From Parablautia sp. Marseille-Q6255 (GTDB taxonomy: Bacteria; Bacillota; Clostridia; Lachnospirales; Lachnospiraceae), in contig NZ_CATNVD010000012.1 of assembly GCF_951230155.1 (NCBI RefSeq), positions 62,001 to 126,000 of the forward strand: a stretch of 64,000 nt of DNA, written 5' to 3'. Shown here in pieces: positions 45,887-54,424 of this stretch (its first letter is position 1; each line of letters begins with the position of its first letter). The notes beneath the pieces are model-generated. The model had not been told where the DNA came from, ran no database searches, and worked only from the letters and a program-made list of their open reading frames with translations. Position numbers and translations under genes: made by a program.

Positions 45887-46698
45887 ATTCTTTTCCGACT
45901 TTCCCGAAAACAGCCGCTGCCCCCTTGCTTCTCTTTTGGCAGCATCAGAAATTCTCTCAGGTTCTGCTCCATTCTCCGGCAAAGCTCTTCTTCCTTTATA
46001 TTTCTGATCCCGGCAAGATACCCGGCATTTTCCCAGAGTACCTCCGAAATCCGTTCCAGACCAGTATACTCTGAACCGAGCGCCCACGCAACTGCTGAAA
46101 TCCCGTCTGTCTCCAGAAAAAGCCGCTCCGCCCGGATCTCCCGCGCCATGTACCGACAGAGCTGCGTCTGTGCCTGTGCGCATTGACACAGCCTGGCAAA
46201 ATCCGGGCCGAGTGTAAAGTAACAGTCCTTTTCCAAAAACAGCTCCAGTGTCTGCCTGTCTCCCGAATACCAGTGTACGCACACCGGATTGGGAAAATCC
46301 CGGATCATCTGTGCGATCTCTCTCTCCTGTCCCTTTGTGTGCAGCACGATCGGCTTTCCAAGCCTGGCTGCGATATCCAGCTGCGCCTCCAGCTGTCTGC
46401 GCTGCACCGGATGCGGTACATCGCACCAGACACTGTCCATCCCGATCTCGCCTACTGCATCGCACGCCCGGAATAATTCCACGTATGCTTCTGCGTCATA
46501 CCGGTCTGCATACCACGGATGGATCCCAAAGCTAAACAGCACCTCCCTGCGGCTGTGAAATTTCTTTGTTGCTTCCCATTCCTCCGGCGTCCCGCAGCTA
46601 AAAAACGTCCGAAGCCCTGCTTCCTTACGCAGCTGCAGCTCCTCCGTCATCGACTGCTCCTTTTCCACACAGCAAAAATGCGCATGCATATCCAGCAT
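45883..46698 (-). CDS. TatD-family metal-dependent hydrolase
   Basis: 271 residues from the ATG at 46698, chosen because AAGGAGG lies 8 bases upstream and the protein then opens MLDMHAHFCC with the metal-binding HxH at once; the frame extends further upstream without family character. Other TatD-like motifs are FGIHPWYADR, GEIGMD and VCVHWYSG, and LFLETDGIS near the C-terminus. TatD proteins are DNases or RNases. It is translationally coupled to the helicase. Sequence at the metal-ligand positions is divergent, so it may have a special substrate. Confidence 0.85.
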   Translation of the reverse strand: MLDMHAHFCCVEKEQSMTEELQLRKEAGLRTFFSCGTPEEWEATKKFHSRREVLFSFGIHPWYADRYDAEAYVELFRACDAVGEIGMDSVWCDVPHPVQRRQLEAQLDIAARLGKPIVLHTKGQEREIAQMIRDFPNPVCVHWYSGDRQTLELFLEKDCYFTLGPDFARLCQCAQAQTQLCRYMAREIRAERLFLETDGISAVAWALGSEYTGLERISEVLWENAGYLAGIRNIKEEELCRRMEQNLREFLMLPKEKQGGSGCFRESRKRI

Positions 46699-46747
46699 GC
46701 GCACTCCCTCCTTCCGCTCTCTTTGTTCCTTCCCTTCCGTCATACCC

Positions 46748-47485
46748 TCACCTGGTCTCCTTTTCTTTGATGATCCTGTGTATCTCAGCGCGCAGTTCTC
46801 CCTGCGCATACAGCCATTCTCTCGTGCGATCCTTCTCCTGAATCTGGATCTCCTTTCGGATCCCCTCCCCCGGCTCTCCAAGGATCAGTATCCGATCGGA
46901 TAAATAGATCGCTTCGTCCGTGTCGTGCGTCACGAGAAGTATTGTTTTTTTCAGGTCACTGCAAAGGCTCTGCAGCCAGTCCTGCATATCCCCCCGCGTG
47001 ATCACATCAAGCGCGCCAAACGGTTCATCCAGCAGATAAATCCCTGCCTCGCACAGCGTTGTACGCAAAAATGCCGCTCTCTGGCGCATCCCGCCGGAGA
47101 GCTCATCTGGATATTTGTCCTCACAGCCGGCCAGTCCGAACTGCTCCAGCTTTTGCAGCGCTTCTGCCCTCATGGCTTCTTTACAGTGATGGATCTCACC
47201 GTAAAGGCAGACGTTATCAAGGATCGTGCGCCACGGAAACAGCAGATCCTCCTGCGGCATATAGGCAAATGTGCCGCAGGGCTCCTGCACCGCCCTCCCG
47301 TCGATCAGAAGCTTTCCGCCATCCGGCTTTAATATACCTGCAAGTACATTCAAAAGCGTCGACTTTCCGCAGCCGGACGGCCCAAGGATACTGACAAACT
47401 CTCCATCTTTGATCTGAAAGGAAAGATCCTTCAGAATTCTGTTTGTTCCATAAGAAAAATTCAATTTTTCAACCTGCAATCTCAT
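46748..47485 (-). CDS. Thiamine-precursor ABC transporter ATPase (ThiZ-like)
   Basis: 245 residues from the ATG at 47485 (MRLQVEKLNFSYGTNRI); an upstream GTG at 47557 would overlap the substrate-binding gene but adds a non-conserved tail. Walker A GPSGCGKSTLL, Q-loop MPQEDLLFPWRT, signature LSGGMRQRAAFLRT and Walker B YLLDEPFGALD mark the nitrate/sulfonate/taurine-like ATPase group that includes ThiZ. It energises import with the genes at 47554-49423. Confidence 0.9.
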   Translation of the reverse strand: MRLQVEKLNFSYGTNRILKDLSFQIKDGEFVSILGPSGCGKSTLLNVLAGILKPDGGKLLIDGRAVQEPCGTFAYMPQEDLLFPWRTILDNVCLYGEIHHCKEAMRAEALQKLEQFGLAGCEDKYPDELSGGMRQRAAFLRTTLCEAGIYLLDEPFGALDVITRGDMQDWLQSLCSDLKKTILLVTHDTDEAIYLSDRILILGEPGEGIRKEIQIQEKDRTREWLYAQGELRAEIHRIIKEKETR

Positions 47486-47553
47486 TATTCTATCCCTGCT
47501 CCCGTCCGCGCCCGCGCGCTTTCTGATCTCCCGGTCACTGCCGCATGCTTCGA

Positions 47554-48552
47554 TCACTGCGGAAGAAATTCATTCGTATAGCACTGGTCTGCCGGTATCG
47601 TCTCTTCGATCACGCCATACTCCTTGAGAAATGCAGAGTAATTGTCCCATACCTCGTCCTTCATCTCTCCCCAGACCTGTGCATCTTCCATATATTTATC
47701 TGCCAGATACTCCTGTGAACGCTTCAGCAGCTCGATATCATAATCCGGCGCATGTGCCGAAAGCACTTTGGCTGCCGCATCCGGATCTGCGATCGCGTCC
47801 TCATACCCTCTTCTGGTCGCACGCAAAAACGCTTCCACCATCTCCGGATCCGACTCCAGAACTGCGTCACTTGCAATGATCACCGGAGTATAGTAGTCCA
47901 GACGTTCATCCAGCTCGCGGCATTCCATGTAGTTGAGCTCTACACCGTTCATTTCAGAAATAATGCAGTCCCACCCTTCAAAAAACCACATCAGGTCACA
48001 GCTCGTTCCAAGCGCTTCAAAGCCGCTTCCATCCGAGATCACCATATTCAATTTAGAAAAATCCTTCCCGGCCTGTGTCATGCACGCCTCCAGCACGGCC
48101 GACTCTCCCGGTCCGCCCCAGCCTGCATACGTTTTTCCTTCAAAATCAGCCGGTGATTCAATCCCGCTGTCAGCAAGGCTGACAAACCCGGATGTATTGT
48201 GCTGGATCAGCGCTGCGACTGCTTTGATCGGGAGCGGATCCTCCGAAGTCAGGGCGATCGTGACATCCTCCTGATAGCTGATACCAAAGGTTCCCTTCTG
48301 CTGCGCGATCAGAGTCGCTGTCGCTCCGTCTGTCGGCTCTATGATCTCCACATCCAGTCCCTCTTCTTCGTAATAGCCGTTGTCAAGCGCCACATACATT
48401 CCCGTGTGGTTCGTATTCGGCACATAGTCAAGGATCACGGTCACCTTTTTTAATTCCGTTTCTGTCTCCTGCGCCTGTGAGGCTGCAGGCATTCCTGCCA
48501 GCATCGCCGCAGCAGCAGCTACGGCCATACTCTTTTTCCATACATGATTCAT
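47554..48552 (-). CDS. Thiamine-pyrimidine-binding protein (ThiY/NMT1-like)
   Basis: 332 residues with a signal peptide (1-27, AAAAAMLAGMPAASQA). The NMT1/THI5-like periplasmic fold is shown by VTVILDYVPNTNHTGMYVAL at the start of the mature protein and YEEEGLDVEI. These proteins bind thiamine pyrimidine precursors. No lipobox Cys is present, so anchoring is unclear. The TPP riboswitch upstream supports the assignment. Confidence 0.92.
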   Translation of the reverse strand: MNHVWKKSMAVAAAAAMLAGMPAASQAQETETELKKVTVILDYVPNTNHTGMYVALDNGYYEEEGLDVEIIEPTDGATATLIAQQKGTFGISYQEDVTIALTSEDPLPIKAVAALIQHNTSGFVSLADSGIESPADFEGKTYAGWGGPGESAVLEACMTQAGKDFSKLNMVISDGSGFEALGTSCDLMWFFEGWDCIISEMNGVELNYMECRELDERLDYYTPVIIASDAVLESDPEMVEAFLRATRRGYEDAIADPDAAAKVLSAHAPDYDIELLKRSQEYLADKYMEDAQVWGEMKDEVWDNYSAFLKEYGVIEETIPADQCYTNEFLPQ

Positions 48553-48658
48553 ATCCTTATCCTTCTTCCTTTTCGTTTTTTATATTCCGCCGGTGCGGAC
48601 ACGGCCTGCTGCCGCTCCGGGAGATATCTTTTTTATCAGTTTTCTGTTCAAAACTTTC

Positions 48659-49423
48659 TCAGCTTTGTATGCTCCTCCTGCGGCGCAGCGACGGCAGCAC
48701 TGCGTACCCGAGCAGCTTCACAAGAGCATTCATCAGTAGACTCAGTAAAATGATCATCAGCACACAGGCAAAGACCTTGTCCAGCATATATCCGTTTTTT
48801 GCCCGGATCAGATAGTACCCCAGCCCGCTCTGCGACGCGATCCACTCTCCGACGACAGCGCCGCTGATGCTGTAGGTAGCTGCCACCTTCAGCCCTGACA
48901 GCAGCGATATCATTGCCGATGGAATTTTCACAATACGATAAAGCTGTGCGCGGGAACCACCGTACGTGCGCACGAGGTTCAAATATCCGGCGTCCATCTC
49001 CCCCAGCCCGTCGCTGAAACTGACAACGATCGGGAAAAAGCACATCAGTACAACCGTCAGGATCTTCGGCGCATATCCAAAGCCCATATATATAATGAAG
49101 ATAGGCGCAAGCACAATGACCGGAACTGTCTGTGTCACAACAAGGATCGGATAAATACACCTGTGAAAAACCGGCATCGCATCCATCAGGATCCCAATCA
49201 TTATCCCGGCTGCAAAGGAGATCGCCATCCCCACAAGCGCCTCCATGACAGTCACCAGCGCATGCCCGGAAAGCGTCTGAAACTCTGAACAAAAAGTACG
49301 GAACATATCGCTTGGCGCTGGCAGTACATAAAGCGGGATCTGTGCCAGCTGCACTACTGCCTCCCAAAGTAAAAGCAGCGCCGCGATCACCAGCACCGGA
49401 GCAGCCTTTGACCATTTCTTCAT
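48659..49423 (-). CDS. Thiamine-precursor ABC transporter permease (ThiX-like)
   Basis: 254 residues with six predicted membrane helices and the BPD_transp_1 coupling loop GGSRAQLYRIVKIPSAM (EAA-type). It belongs to the SsuC/TauC-like permeases that include ThiX. It is the first gene after the TPP riboswitch. A GAGGAAGATAGGATT site precedes the ATG. Confidence 0.92.
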   Translation of the reverse strand: MKKWSKAAPVLVIAALLLLWEAVVQLAQIPLYVLPAPSDMFRTFCSEFQTLSGHALVTVMEALVGMAISFAAGIMIGILMDAMPVFHRCIYPILVVTQTVPVIVLAPIFIIYMGFGYAPKILTVVLMCFFPIVVSFSDGLGEMDAGYLNLVRTYGGSRAQLYRIVKIPSAMISLLSGLKVAATYSISGAVVGEWIASQSGLGYYLIRAKNGYMLDKVFACVLMIILLSLLMNALVKLLGYAVLPSLRRRRSIQS

Positions 49424-49538
49424 AATCCTATCTTCCTCGATTCTTCCTAACAGCTAAATGTTTTATATCACAAAAAAAGCCGACAATCCAAAATGCCGAC
49501 ACAAAAAGAATACCAGCGCATACCCCAGGCATGCATCT

Positions 49539-49634
49539 GAAAACGTATTTTCCTTCGCCAGCATTATCTGTATCAGGTTCTAAGGGTCAAAACCGTGCGG
49601 TTTACTCTCAGGTCTCCACGACCTCCCCGTTTTC
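49539..49634 (-). promoter_or_regulatory. TPP riboswitch (THI element)
   Basis: Minus-strand hallmarks in order: GGGGAGGTCGTGGAG, CTGAGAGTAAAC, GACCCTTAGAACCTGAT and GATAATGCTGGCGAAGG. P1 pairs GAAAACG (49628-49634) with CGTTTTC (49539-49545). It controls the thiXYZ-like genes. I did not find a standard terminator downstream, so it may act on translation or use another fold. Confidence 0.97.
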
Positions 49635-49641
49635 GTTTTTC

Positions 49642-49670
49642 AGTATACTACAAAATATTTTGTACAGCAA
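49642..49670 (-). promoter_or_regulatory. Promoter of the TPP-controlled operon
   Basis: Minus-strand TTGCTG (49665-49670), 17-bp spacer, TATACT (49642-49647). The predicted start is right before riboswitch P1. Confidence 0.75.
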
Positions 49671-49720
49671 GCATAATTTTTATCTTTCTTACGGGATACT
49701 GCTTCCCGGCAAATACCCAA

Positions 49721-49749
49721 TTGACATTTCCCGTTTCCTTCCATATACT
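49721..49749 (+). promoter_or_regulatory. Promoter of the ABC-F gene
   Basis: TTGACA (49721-49726), 17-bp spacer, TATACT (49744-49749). A second -10-like TATAAT lies at 49754. The roughly 90-base leader before the ATG at 49847 shows no clear attenuator. Confidence 0.7.
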
Positions 49750-49846
49750 CTGTTATAATGTTTCCACATTGGCGCGATCAGCTGTACACGCGCAAAACAC
49801 GAAAGTGTATTCTTTTTTTATACATTTTTTTAGAAAAGGAGTTCTC

Positions 49847-51400
49847 ATGATTTTAAACGTAAAAAATTTAAGCCACGGCTTCGGTGACCGCGCGATCTTT
49901 GAAGATGTGTCCTTCCGTCTGTTAAAGGGAGAGCATATCGGACTGATCGGCGCGAACGGTGAAGGAAAATCTACTTTTATGAATATTATCACAGGAAAGC
50001 TCATGCCTGATGAGGGTACGGTCGAATGGGCAAAAAATGTCCGCGTCGGCTACCTTGACCAGCACGCGGTCCTGGAAAAGGGAATGACGATCCGCGATGT
50101 ACTCAAGTCTGCTTTTGCCTTTCTCTTTGACATCGAAGCGTCTATGAATCAGATGTTCGATCAGATGGGAGAAGCGTCTCCGGAGGAAATGGAGCGTCTG
50201 CTCGAAGAGACAGGTACCTGTCAGGAAATGCTGGAGCACCATGATTTTTATATGATCGATGCAAAAGTCGATGAAGTCGCGCGCGCACTTGGGCTTTCCG
50301 ATATCGGACTGGAGCGTGACGTCACAGAGCTCTCCGGCGGTCAGCGCACCAAGGTGCTAATGGCAAAGCTCCTTCTGGAGAAGCCCGATATCCTCCTGCT
50401 CGACGAGCCGACAAACTATTTGGATGAGCAGCACATCGAGTGGCTCAAACGCTATCTCAATGAATATGAAAATGCCTTTATCCTGATCTCGCACGACATT
50501 CCGTTTCTGAACAGCGTCGTCAACCTGATCTACCATATGGAAAATCAGAAGCTCGACCGCTACCCGGGGGACTACGATAAATTTCAGGAAGTCTATGCCA
50601 TGAAAAAAGCGCAGCTTGAGGCAGCCTACAACCGCCAGCAGCAGGAGATCAGCGAGCTGAAAGATTTTGTCGCAAGAAATAAGGCGCGCGTCGCTACACG
50701 CAACATGGCAATGGCAAGACAGAAAAAATTAGACAAAATGGATATGATCGAGCTGGCAAAGGAAAAACCAAAGCCGGAGTTCCATTTCCGCACTGCCCGC
50801 GCCTGCGCAAAGGTGATCTTTGAGACGTCCGATCTCGTGATCGGCTACGGAGAACCGCTCTCAAAGCCGTTAAATATCCGCATGGAACGCGGGCAGAGGA
50901 TCGCGCTTACGGGAGCAAACGGTATCGGAAAGACTACTCTTTTAAAGAGTCTCCTCGGACTGATCCCGCCGTATTCCGGAACGGTCCAAAGAGGCGATTA
51001 CCAGTATATTGGATATTTTGAACAGGAGGCTGCGCCGGACAACACCATGACCTGTATCGAAGAGATCTGGCAGGAATTTCCGTCTCTGACACAGTATGAA
51101 GTGCGTTCCGCCCTTGCCAAATGCGGGCTTACCACGAAGCACATAGAAAGTCAGGTGCGCGTCCTCAGCGGGGGAGAGCAGGCAAAGGTACGTCTGTGCA
51201 AGATCATCAACACAGAGACCAACATCCTGCTGCTTGACGAGCCGACCAACCATCTGGACGTAGATGCCAAGGAAGAATTAAAACGCGCGCTTCAGGAATA
51301 CAAGGGCAGTATCCTGCTCATCTGCCATGAGTCTGAATTTTACCAGGACGTAGTGGACGAGGTCTGGAACTGCCAGGAATGGTCGACAAAAATCCCCTGA
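49847..51400 (+). CDS. ABC-F family ATPase (ribosome-associated type)
   Basis: 517 residues from the ATG at 49847, after AAAAGGAGTTCTC; the frame is open further upstream but lies before the promoter. Two ABC domains are joined by a charged linker (about 240-310): Walker A GANGEGKSTF and GANGIGKTTLL, signatures LSGGQRTKV and LSGGEQAKV, Walker B LLLDEPTNYLD and LLLDEPTNHLD. No membrane domain is present. ABC-F proteins act in the ribosomal E-site, in translation rescue or antibiotic protection. The subgroup cannot be set by eye. Confidence 0.95.
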   Translation: MILNVKNLSHGFGDRAIFEDVSFRLLKGEHIGLIGANGEGKSTFMNIITGKLMPDEGTVEWAKNVRVGYLDQHAVLEKGMTIRDVLKSAFAFLFDIEASMNQMFDQMGEASPEEMERLLEETGTCQEMLEHHDFYMIDAKVDEVARALGLSDIGLERDVTELSGGQRTKVLMAKLLLEKPDILLLDEPTNYLDEQHIEWLKRYLNEYENAFILISHDIPFLNSVVNLIYHMENQKLDRYPGDYDKFQEVYAMKKAQLEAAYNRQQQEISELKDFVARNKARVATRNMAMARQKKLDKMDMIELAKEKPKPEFHFRTARACAKVIFETSDLVIGYGEPLSKPLNIRMERGQRIALTGANGIGKTTLLKSLLGLIPPYSGTVQRGDYQYIGYFEQEAAPDNTMTCIEEIWQEFPSLTQYEVRSALAKCGLTTKHIESQVRVLSGGEQAKVRLCKIINTETNILLLDEPTNHLDVDAKEELKRALQEYKGSILLICHESEFYQDVVDEVWNCQEWSTKIP

Positions 51401-51449
51401 CGCTCTTTTCGATCCTGACATCATAACGTTTTAAAAAGGAGGCTTATTT

Positions 51450-52472
51450 ATGTTTGTTCCTGTATTACTTTTTGCTTTGGGACTGCTGCTGCTGATCGTC
51501 GGCGGCAACCGGTTTGTCGATGGCGCAACCGGTATCGCTTACCGCTTTCACATACCGGAGCTGATCGTCGGAGCAACGATCGTATCCATCGGCACAACCC
51601 TGCCTGAGGTCATGGTATCGGCAACCTCTGCGCTGCAGGGGCACGGCGAGATCGCCTACGGCAACGCGATCGGCTCGATCATCTGCAACACTGCGCTGAT
51701 CGCAGCCATCACGATCGCGGTCCGTCCCGGAAAGGCAGAACGCAGCTCGTTGAAAATACCAGTGCTCTTTTTCTTTGCAGCTGCTGTATTCTATTCTTTT
51801 TATGCCTACCATTTCGGGCATTTCAGCCGTATCTCCGGTGTGATACTGCTGACGATCTTTGCCGTCTACATGATCTGCACGATCAGGAACAGCCTGCCAA
51901 AACGCACAGAGCATCTGCACACTTCCCCACAGACGCAGACACAGGCAGCCGCAGACCAGACCTGTGCAAAGCAGGCGCCTGCCGGCGGTGTACAGGCACG
52001 TTCTCTTACCGTGGATCTTCTCTCTCTCGCAGTCGGCGCTGTGATGATCGCAATCGGCGCTGACCTGCTCGTAGACAACGGCACTCTGATCGCACAGGCG
52101 ATCGGCGTACCGGAATCCGTGATCGCGCTTACCTTCGTAGCACTCGGCACCTCGCTGCCGGAGCTCGTAACAGCGATCACCTCACTGATCAAGGGACACA
52201 GCTCCCTTTCGCTTGGCAATATCATTGGAGCCAACCTGTTCAATCTGGTGTTTGTAAGCGGTATCTCGATCACCCTCGCTCCGTTTGACATTCCGCAAAG
52301 CTCCGTGATCGCCGGGCATAACGCTTCGCTCGTGCTTGACATCCCGCTGATGTTCTTTGTGATGCTCGTGCTGACCGTTCCGGTCTTTATCCGCAACAGG
52401 CTCTCCCGCATACAGGGTATTGTACTGCTTGCGGTCTATGGAGCCTACTGCATGTTTCAGTTTACGATGTGA
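51450..52472 (+). CDS. Calcium/sodium antiporter (CaCA family, YrbG-like)
   Basis: 340 residues with about ten helices. The two alpha-repeats are clear: TIVSIGTTLPEVMVS with GNAIGSIICNT, and FVALGTSLPELVTAI with GNIIGANLFN. It exchanges cations, probably Ca2+ for Na+ or H+. A hydrophilic Gln/Ala-rich loop (about 155-180) joins the halves. It lies 49 bp after the ABC-F gene with its own AAAAAGGAGG site, and is likely co-transcribed with it. Confidence 0.95.
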   Translation: MFVPVLLFALGLLLLIVGGNRFVDGATGIAYRFHIPELIVGATIVSIGTTLPEVMVSATSALQGHGEIAYGNAIGSIICNTALIAAITIAVRPGKAERSSLKIPVLFFFAAAVFYSFYAYHFGHFSRISGVILLTIFAVYMICTIRNSLPKRTEHLHTSPQTQTQAAADQTCAKQAPAGGVQARSLTVDLLSLAVGAVMIAIGADLLVDNGTLIAQAIGVPESVIALTFVALGTSLPELVTAITSLIKGHSSLSLGNIIGANLFNLVFVSGISITLAPFDIPQSSVIAGHNASLVLDIPLMFFVMLVLTVPVFIRNRLSRIQGIVLLAVYGAYCMFQFTM

Positions 52473-52477
52473 TGTTC

Positions 52478-53278
52478 TCAAATTTCAAATGTTTCCAGAT
52501 CCTCCGGCACATACAGATTGCCATGGTAATACGCCCTGCCCTCTGCGCAGTAGCGTTCCCTGCGCGCGCTTCCGTGCGTCTCCTCTGTATGGTAGAGGAT
52601 CAGATTCGGTATCTGCATCTGCTGCGCAAGCTCGCATGCCTCGCGCACCGTACTGTGATGCTTTTCATATGGCCGGAACTGATCGGCTTGTGCGTACAGA
52701 CAGAAGGCCTCATGCATCAGCCAGTCGCTTCCCTCCACATACTGCTGTTCACAGGGATTATACGGCTCGTCTCCGCAGCAGGAAAGCTTCGTGCCCTCCG
52801 GGGTCGTAAGCGTAAAGCCAAACTGACGTGCCTTTGTCGATCCAATATCAAAAAATGTCACCGGGCATCCGATGATCTGTCTCGTCTCACCGGAAGAGAC
52901 GGGAACCAGGCGGATGCGCTCCCCGATATGCTTGGTGACCTTTTTCTGGATCGTCAGCCCTGCGATCGTGGTCAGCGTATCTACCAGTCCCTCATGACAG
53001 TAGATCCGCAGCTCTCCCTCATACTTCCCCTGATTTATTTTTTGTCCGATCATGCGGATCAGCCAGATCATCCCGAGCAGATGATCAATATGCTCGTGCG
53101 TCAGAAAAATATCATGGATCTCCTCCAGCGGGATCCGGCTCTCCTCCAGAACCTGCAGGATCCGGTTCCCACCTCCTGCATCCACCAGAAAATGTCCCTC
53201 TTCATTCGTAAGACAAAAACATGTATTATACCGTTTCGTCACTGTCGCGTTGCCTGTTCCGAGAATCGTCAGTCTCAT
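52478..53278 (-). CDS. MBL-fold hydrolase, RNase Z-like
   Basis: 266 residues with the metallo-beta-lactamase motif FLTHEHIDHLLG (HxHxDH) and later metal ligands at CCGDEPY and H in LYHTEET. The start (MRLTILGTGNATVTKRYNTC) resembles the RNase Z/ElaC group. It probably hydrolyses a phosphoester, perhaps a nucleic acid or nucleotide. It starts behind GAAGGAGGAAAAGGT and is convergent with the antiporter gene. Confidence 0.88.
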   Translation of the reverse strand: MRLTILGTGNATVTKRYNTCFCLTNEEGHFLVDAGGGNRILQVLEESRIPLEEIHDIFLTHEHIDHLLGMIWLIRMIGQKINQGKYEGELRIYCHEGLVDTLTTIAGLTIQKKVTKHIGERIRLVPVSSGETRQIIGCPVTFFDIGSTKARQFGFTLTTPEGTKLSCCGDEPYNPCEQQYVEGSDWLMHEAFCLYAQADQFRPYEKHHSTVREACELAQQMQIPNLILYHTEETHGSARRERYCAEGRAYYHGNLYVPEDLETFEI

Positions 53279-53407
53279 ACCTTTTCCTCCTTCGCTTTTT
53301 CCATACAGATTCTATTAGAATCATACCATAATTTCCCTGTTCGTTCACTTCTTTTTCTTTCACGCGCAGCAGGATCACAGTATAACAGATCTGACGAGAG
53401 GCTGCGC

Positions 53408-54184
53408 CTAGAAACAGGTAAAGGCTCCGTCGATCACAAAGTCTGCGCCTGTTGTAAACGTACTCGTATCTCCTGCAAGGTAAACGCAGATCCCCTCCAG
53501 CTCCTCCGGTCTTCCCATCCTTCCAAGCGGCGCCATTTCATTCCACCTGTCGATAAGCGGGACCAGCGATGGGGCATTCAGCGTCAGCTCCGTGCCGATG
53601 TATCCCGGACTGATACTGTTTACGCGCACTCCCCGCTTTGCCCATTCTATCGCAAGCGATCTTGTCAGCTGGATCACCGCAGCTTTTGACGCATTGTAGG
53701 CGCACTGCGGCTGCGGCACATTTACAATATGAGCCGACATGGACGCCGTATTGATGATAGAACCGCCTCCATGCGCCAGCATATATTTTCCTGCCGCTAT
53801 GTCTGTCAGAAAAATCCCGTTGAGATTTACATCGATCACTCGGCTCCACTGCTCATACGTCATCTCCTCCGCCGGGGCATTTATGCAAATCCCGGCATTG
53901 TTATGACAAAAATCAAGCCCGCCAAGCTCTGCACTCACCTGATCTACCATAGCCTCCACCTCTTCTTTGCTGGTGCAGTCTGTCTTTATGGCAATGACCT
54001 TTCTCCCGGTCAGTGCTGCGATTTCTCCGGCCGTCTTCTGCGCCTGCGCAAAATCCACATCAACGATCGCCACATCGGCTCCGGCCTGTGCAAACGCAGT
54101 GGCTGTACACTTGCCGATCCCCCGTGCCGCTCCTGTCACAAACCCTTTTTTTCCATCCAGTCGCATGTTTTCTATAATTCCCAT
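53408..54184 (-). CDS. SDR-family dehydrogenase
   Basis: 258 residues. Classical short-chain dehydrogenase motifs: cofactor loop VTGAARGIGKCTA, NNAG at HNNAGICI, the Ser in SIINTASMSAH and the YxxxK pair in AYNASKAAVIQL. The substrate is probably a sugar, sugar alcohol or steroid-like compound. Divergence from a ROK repressor gene suggests sugar control. The ATG follows ACAGGAGGAGCGTT. Confidence 0.93.
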   Translation of the reverse strand: MGIIENMRLDGKKGFVTGAARGIGKCTATAFAQAGADVAIVDVDFAQAQKTAGEIAALTGRKVIAIKTDCTSKEEVEAMVDQVSAELGGLDFCHNNAGICINAPAEEMTYEQWSRVIDVNLNGIFLTDIAAGKYMLAHGGGSIINTASMSAHIVNVPQPQCAYNASKAAVIQLTRSLAIEWAKRGVRVNSISPGYIGTELTLNAPSLVPLIDRWNEMAPLGRMGRPEELEGICVYLAGDTSTFTTGADFVIDGAFTCF

Positions 54185-54199
54185 AACGCTCCTCCTGTT

Positions 54200-54237
54200 T
54201 TGTAATTTATTTTGTAAAATAGTTTAGCAAATTACAA
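54200..54237. promoter_or_regulatory. Inverted repeat in the SDR/ROK intergenic region
   Basis: Perfect 9-bp arms TTGTAATTT (54200-54208) and AAATTACAA (54229-54237) sit just upstream of the SDR gene, in its promoter area. It is a candidate operator for the divergent ROK protein. The match to a published ROK motif was not tested. Confidence 0.4.
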
Positions 54238-54340
54238 TTACATAATAGTTTGAAAAGCGCTTCCCGTCAATCTGTAATATTGAACAATATCTTCCCCCTG
54301 ATTTTGTGCAAACCCGCCAGTAGAAGGCACGCCGCATTCT

Positions 54341-54349
54341 TGGTATAAT
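54341..54349 (+). promoter_or_regulatory. Extended -10 promoter of the ROK gene
   Basis: TGGTATAAT (54341-54349) is an extended -10 element without a good -35. It would start transcription near 54356. Confidence 0.5.
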
Positions 54350-54424
54350 AGGAACACTTCATGAGCCCAGGTACACACAACGGCGCATGCAGTGATCTAC
54401 TTTTATCGAATGGATGAACAGACT

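Noticed and set aside
48648-49415. 255-residue frame overlapping the ThiX-like permease
   Set aside because: Same strand, shifted frame, no membrane pattern; the permease frame carries the family motifs.
49450-49520. Terminator between the TPP riboswitch and thiX-like gene
   Set aside because: The two GCCGAC copies before the T-run are direct, not inverted, repeats, so no stem forms there.
54248-54266. cre-like GAAAAGCGCTTCCC in the SDR/ROK gap
   Set aside because: It does not fit the CcpA consensus at several fixed positions, although the AAGCGCTT core is palindromic.
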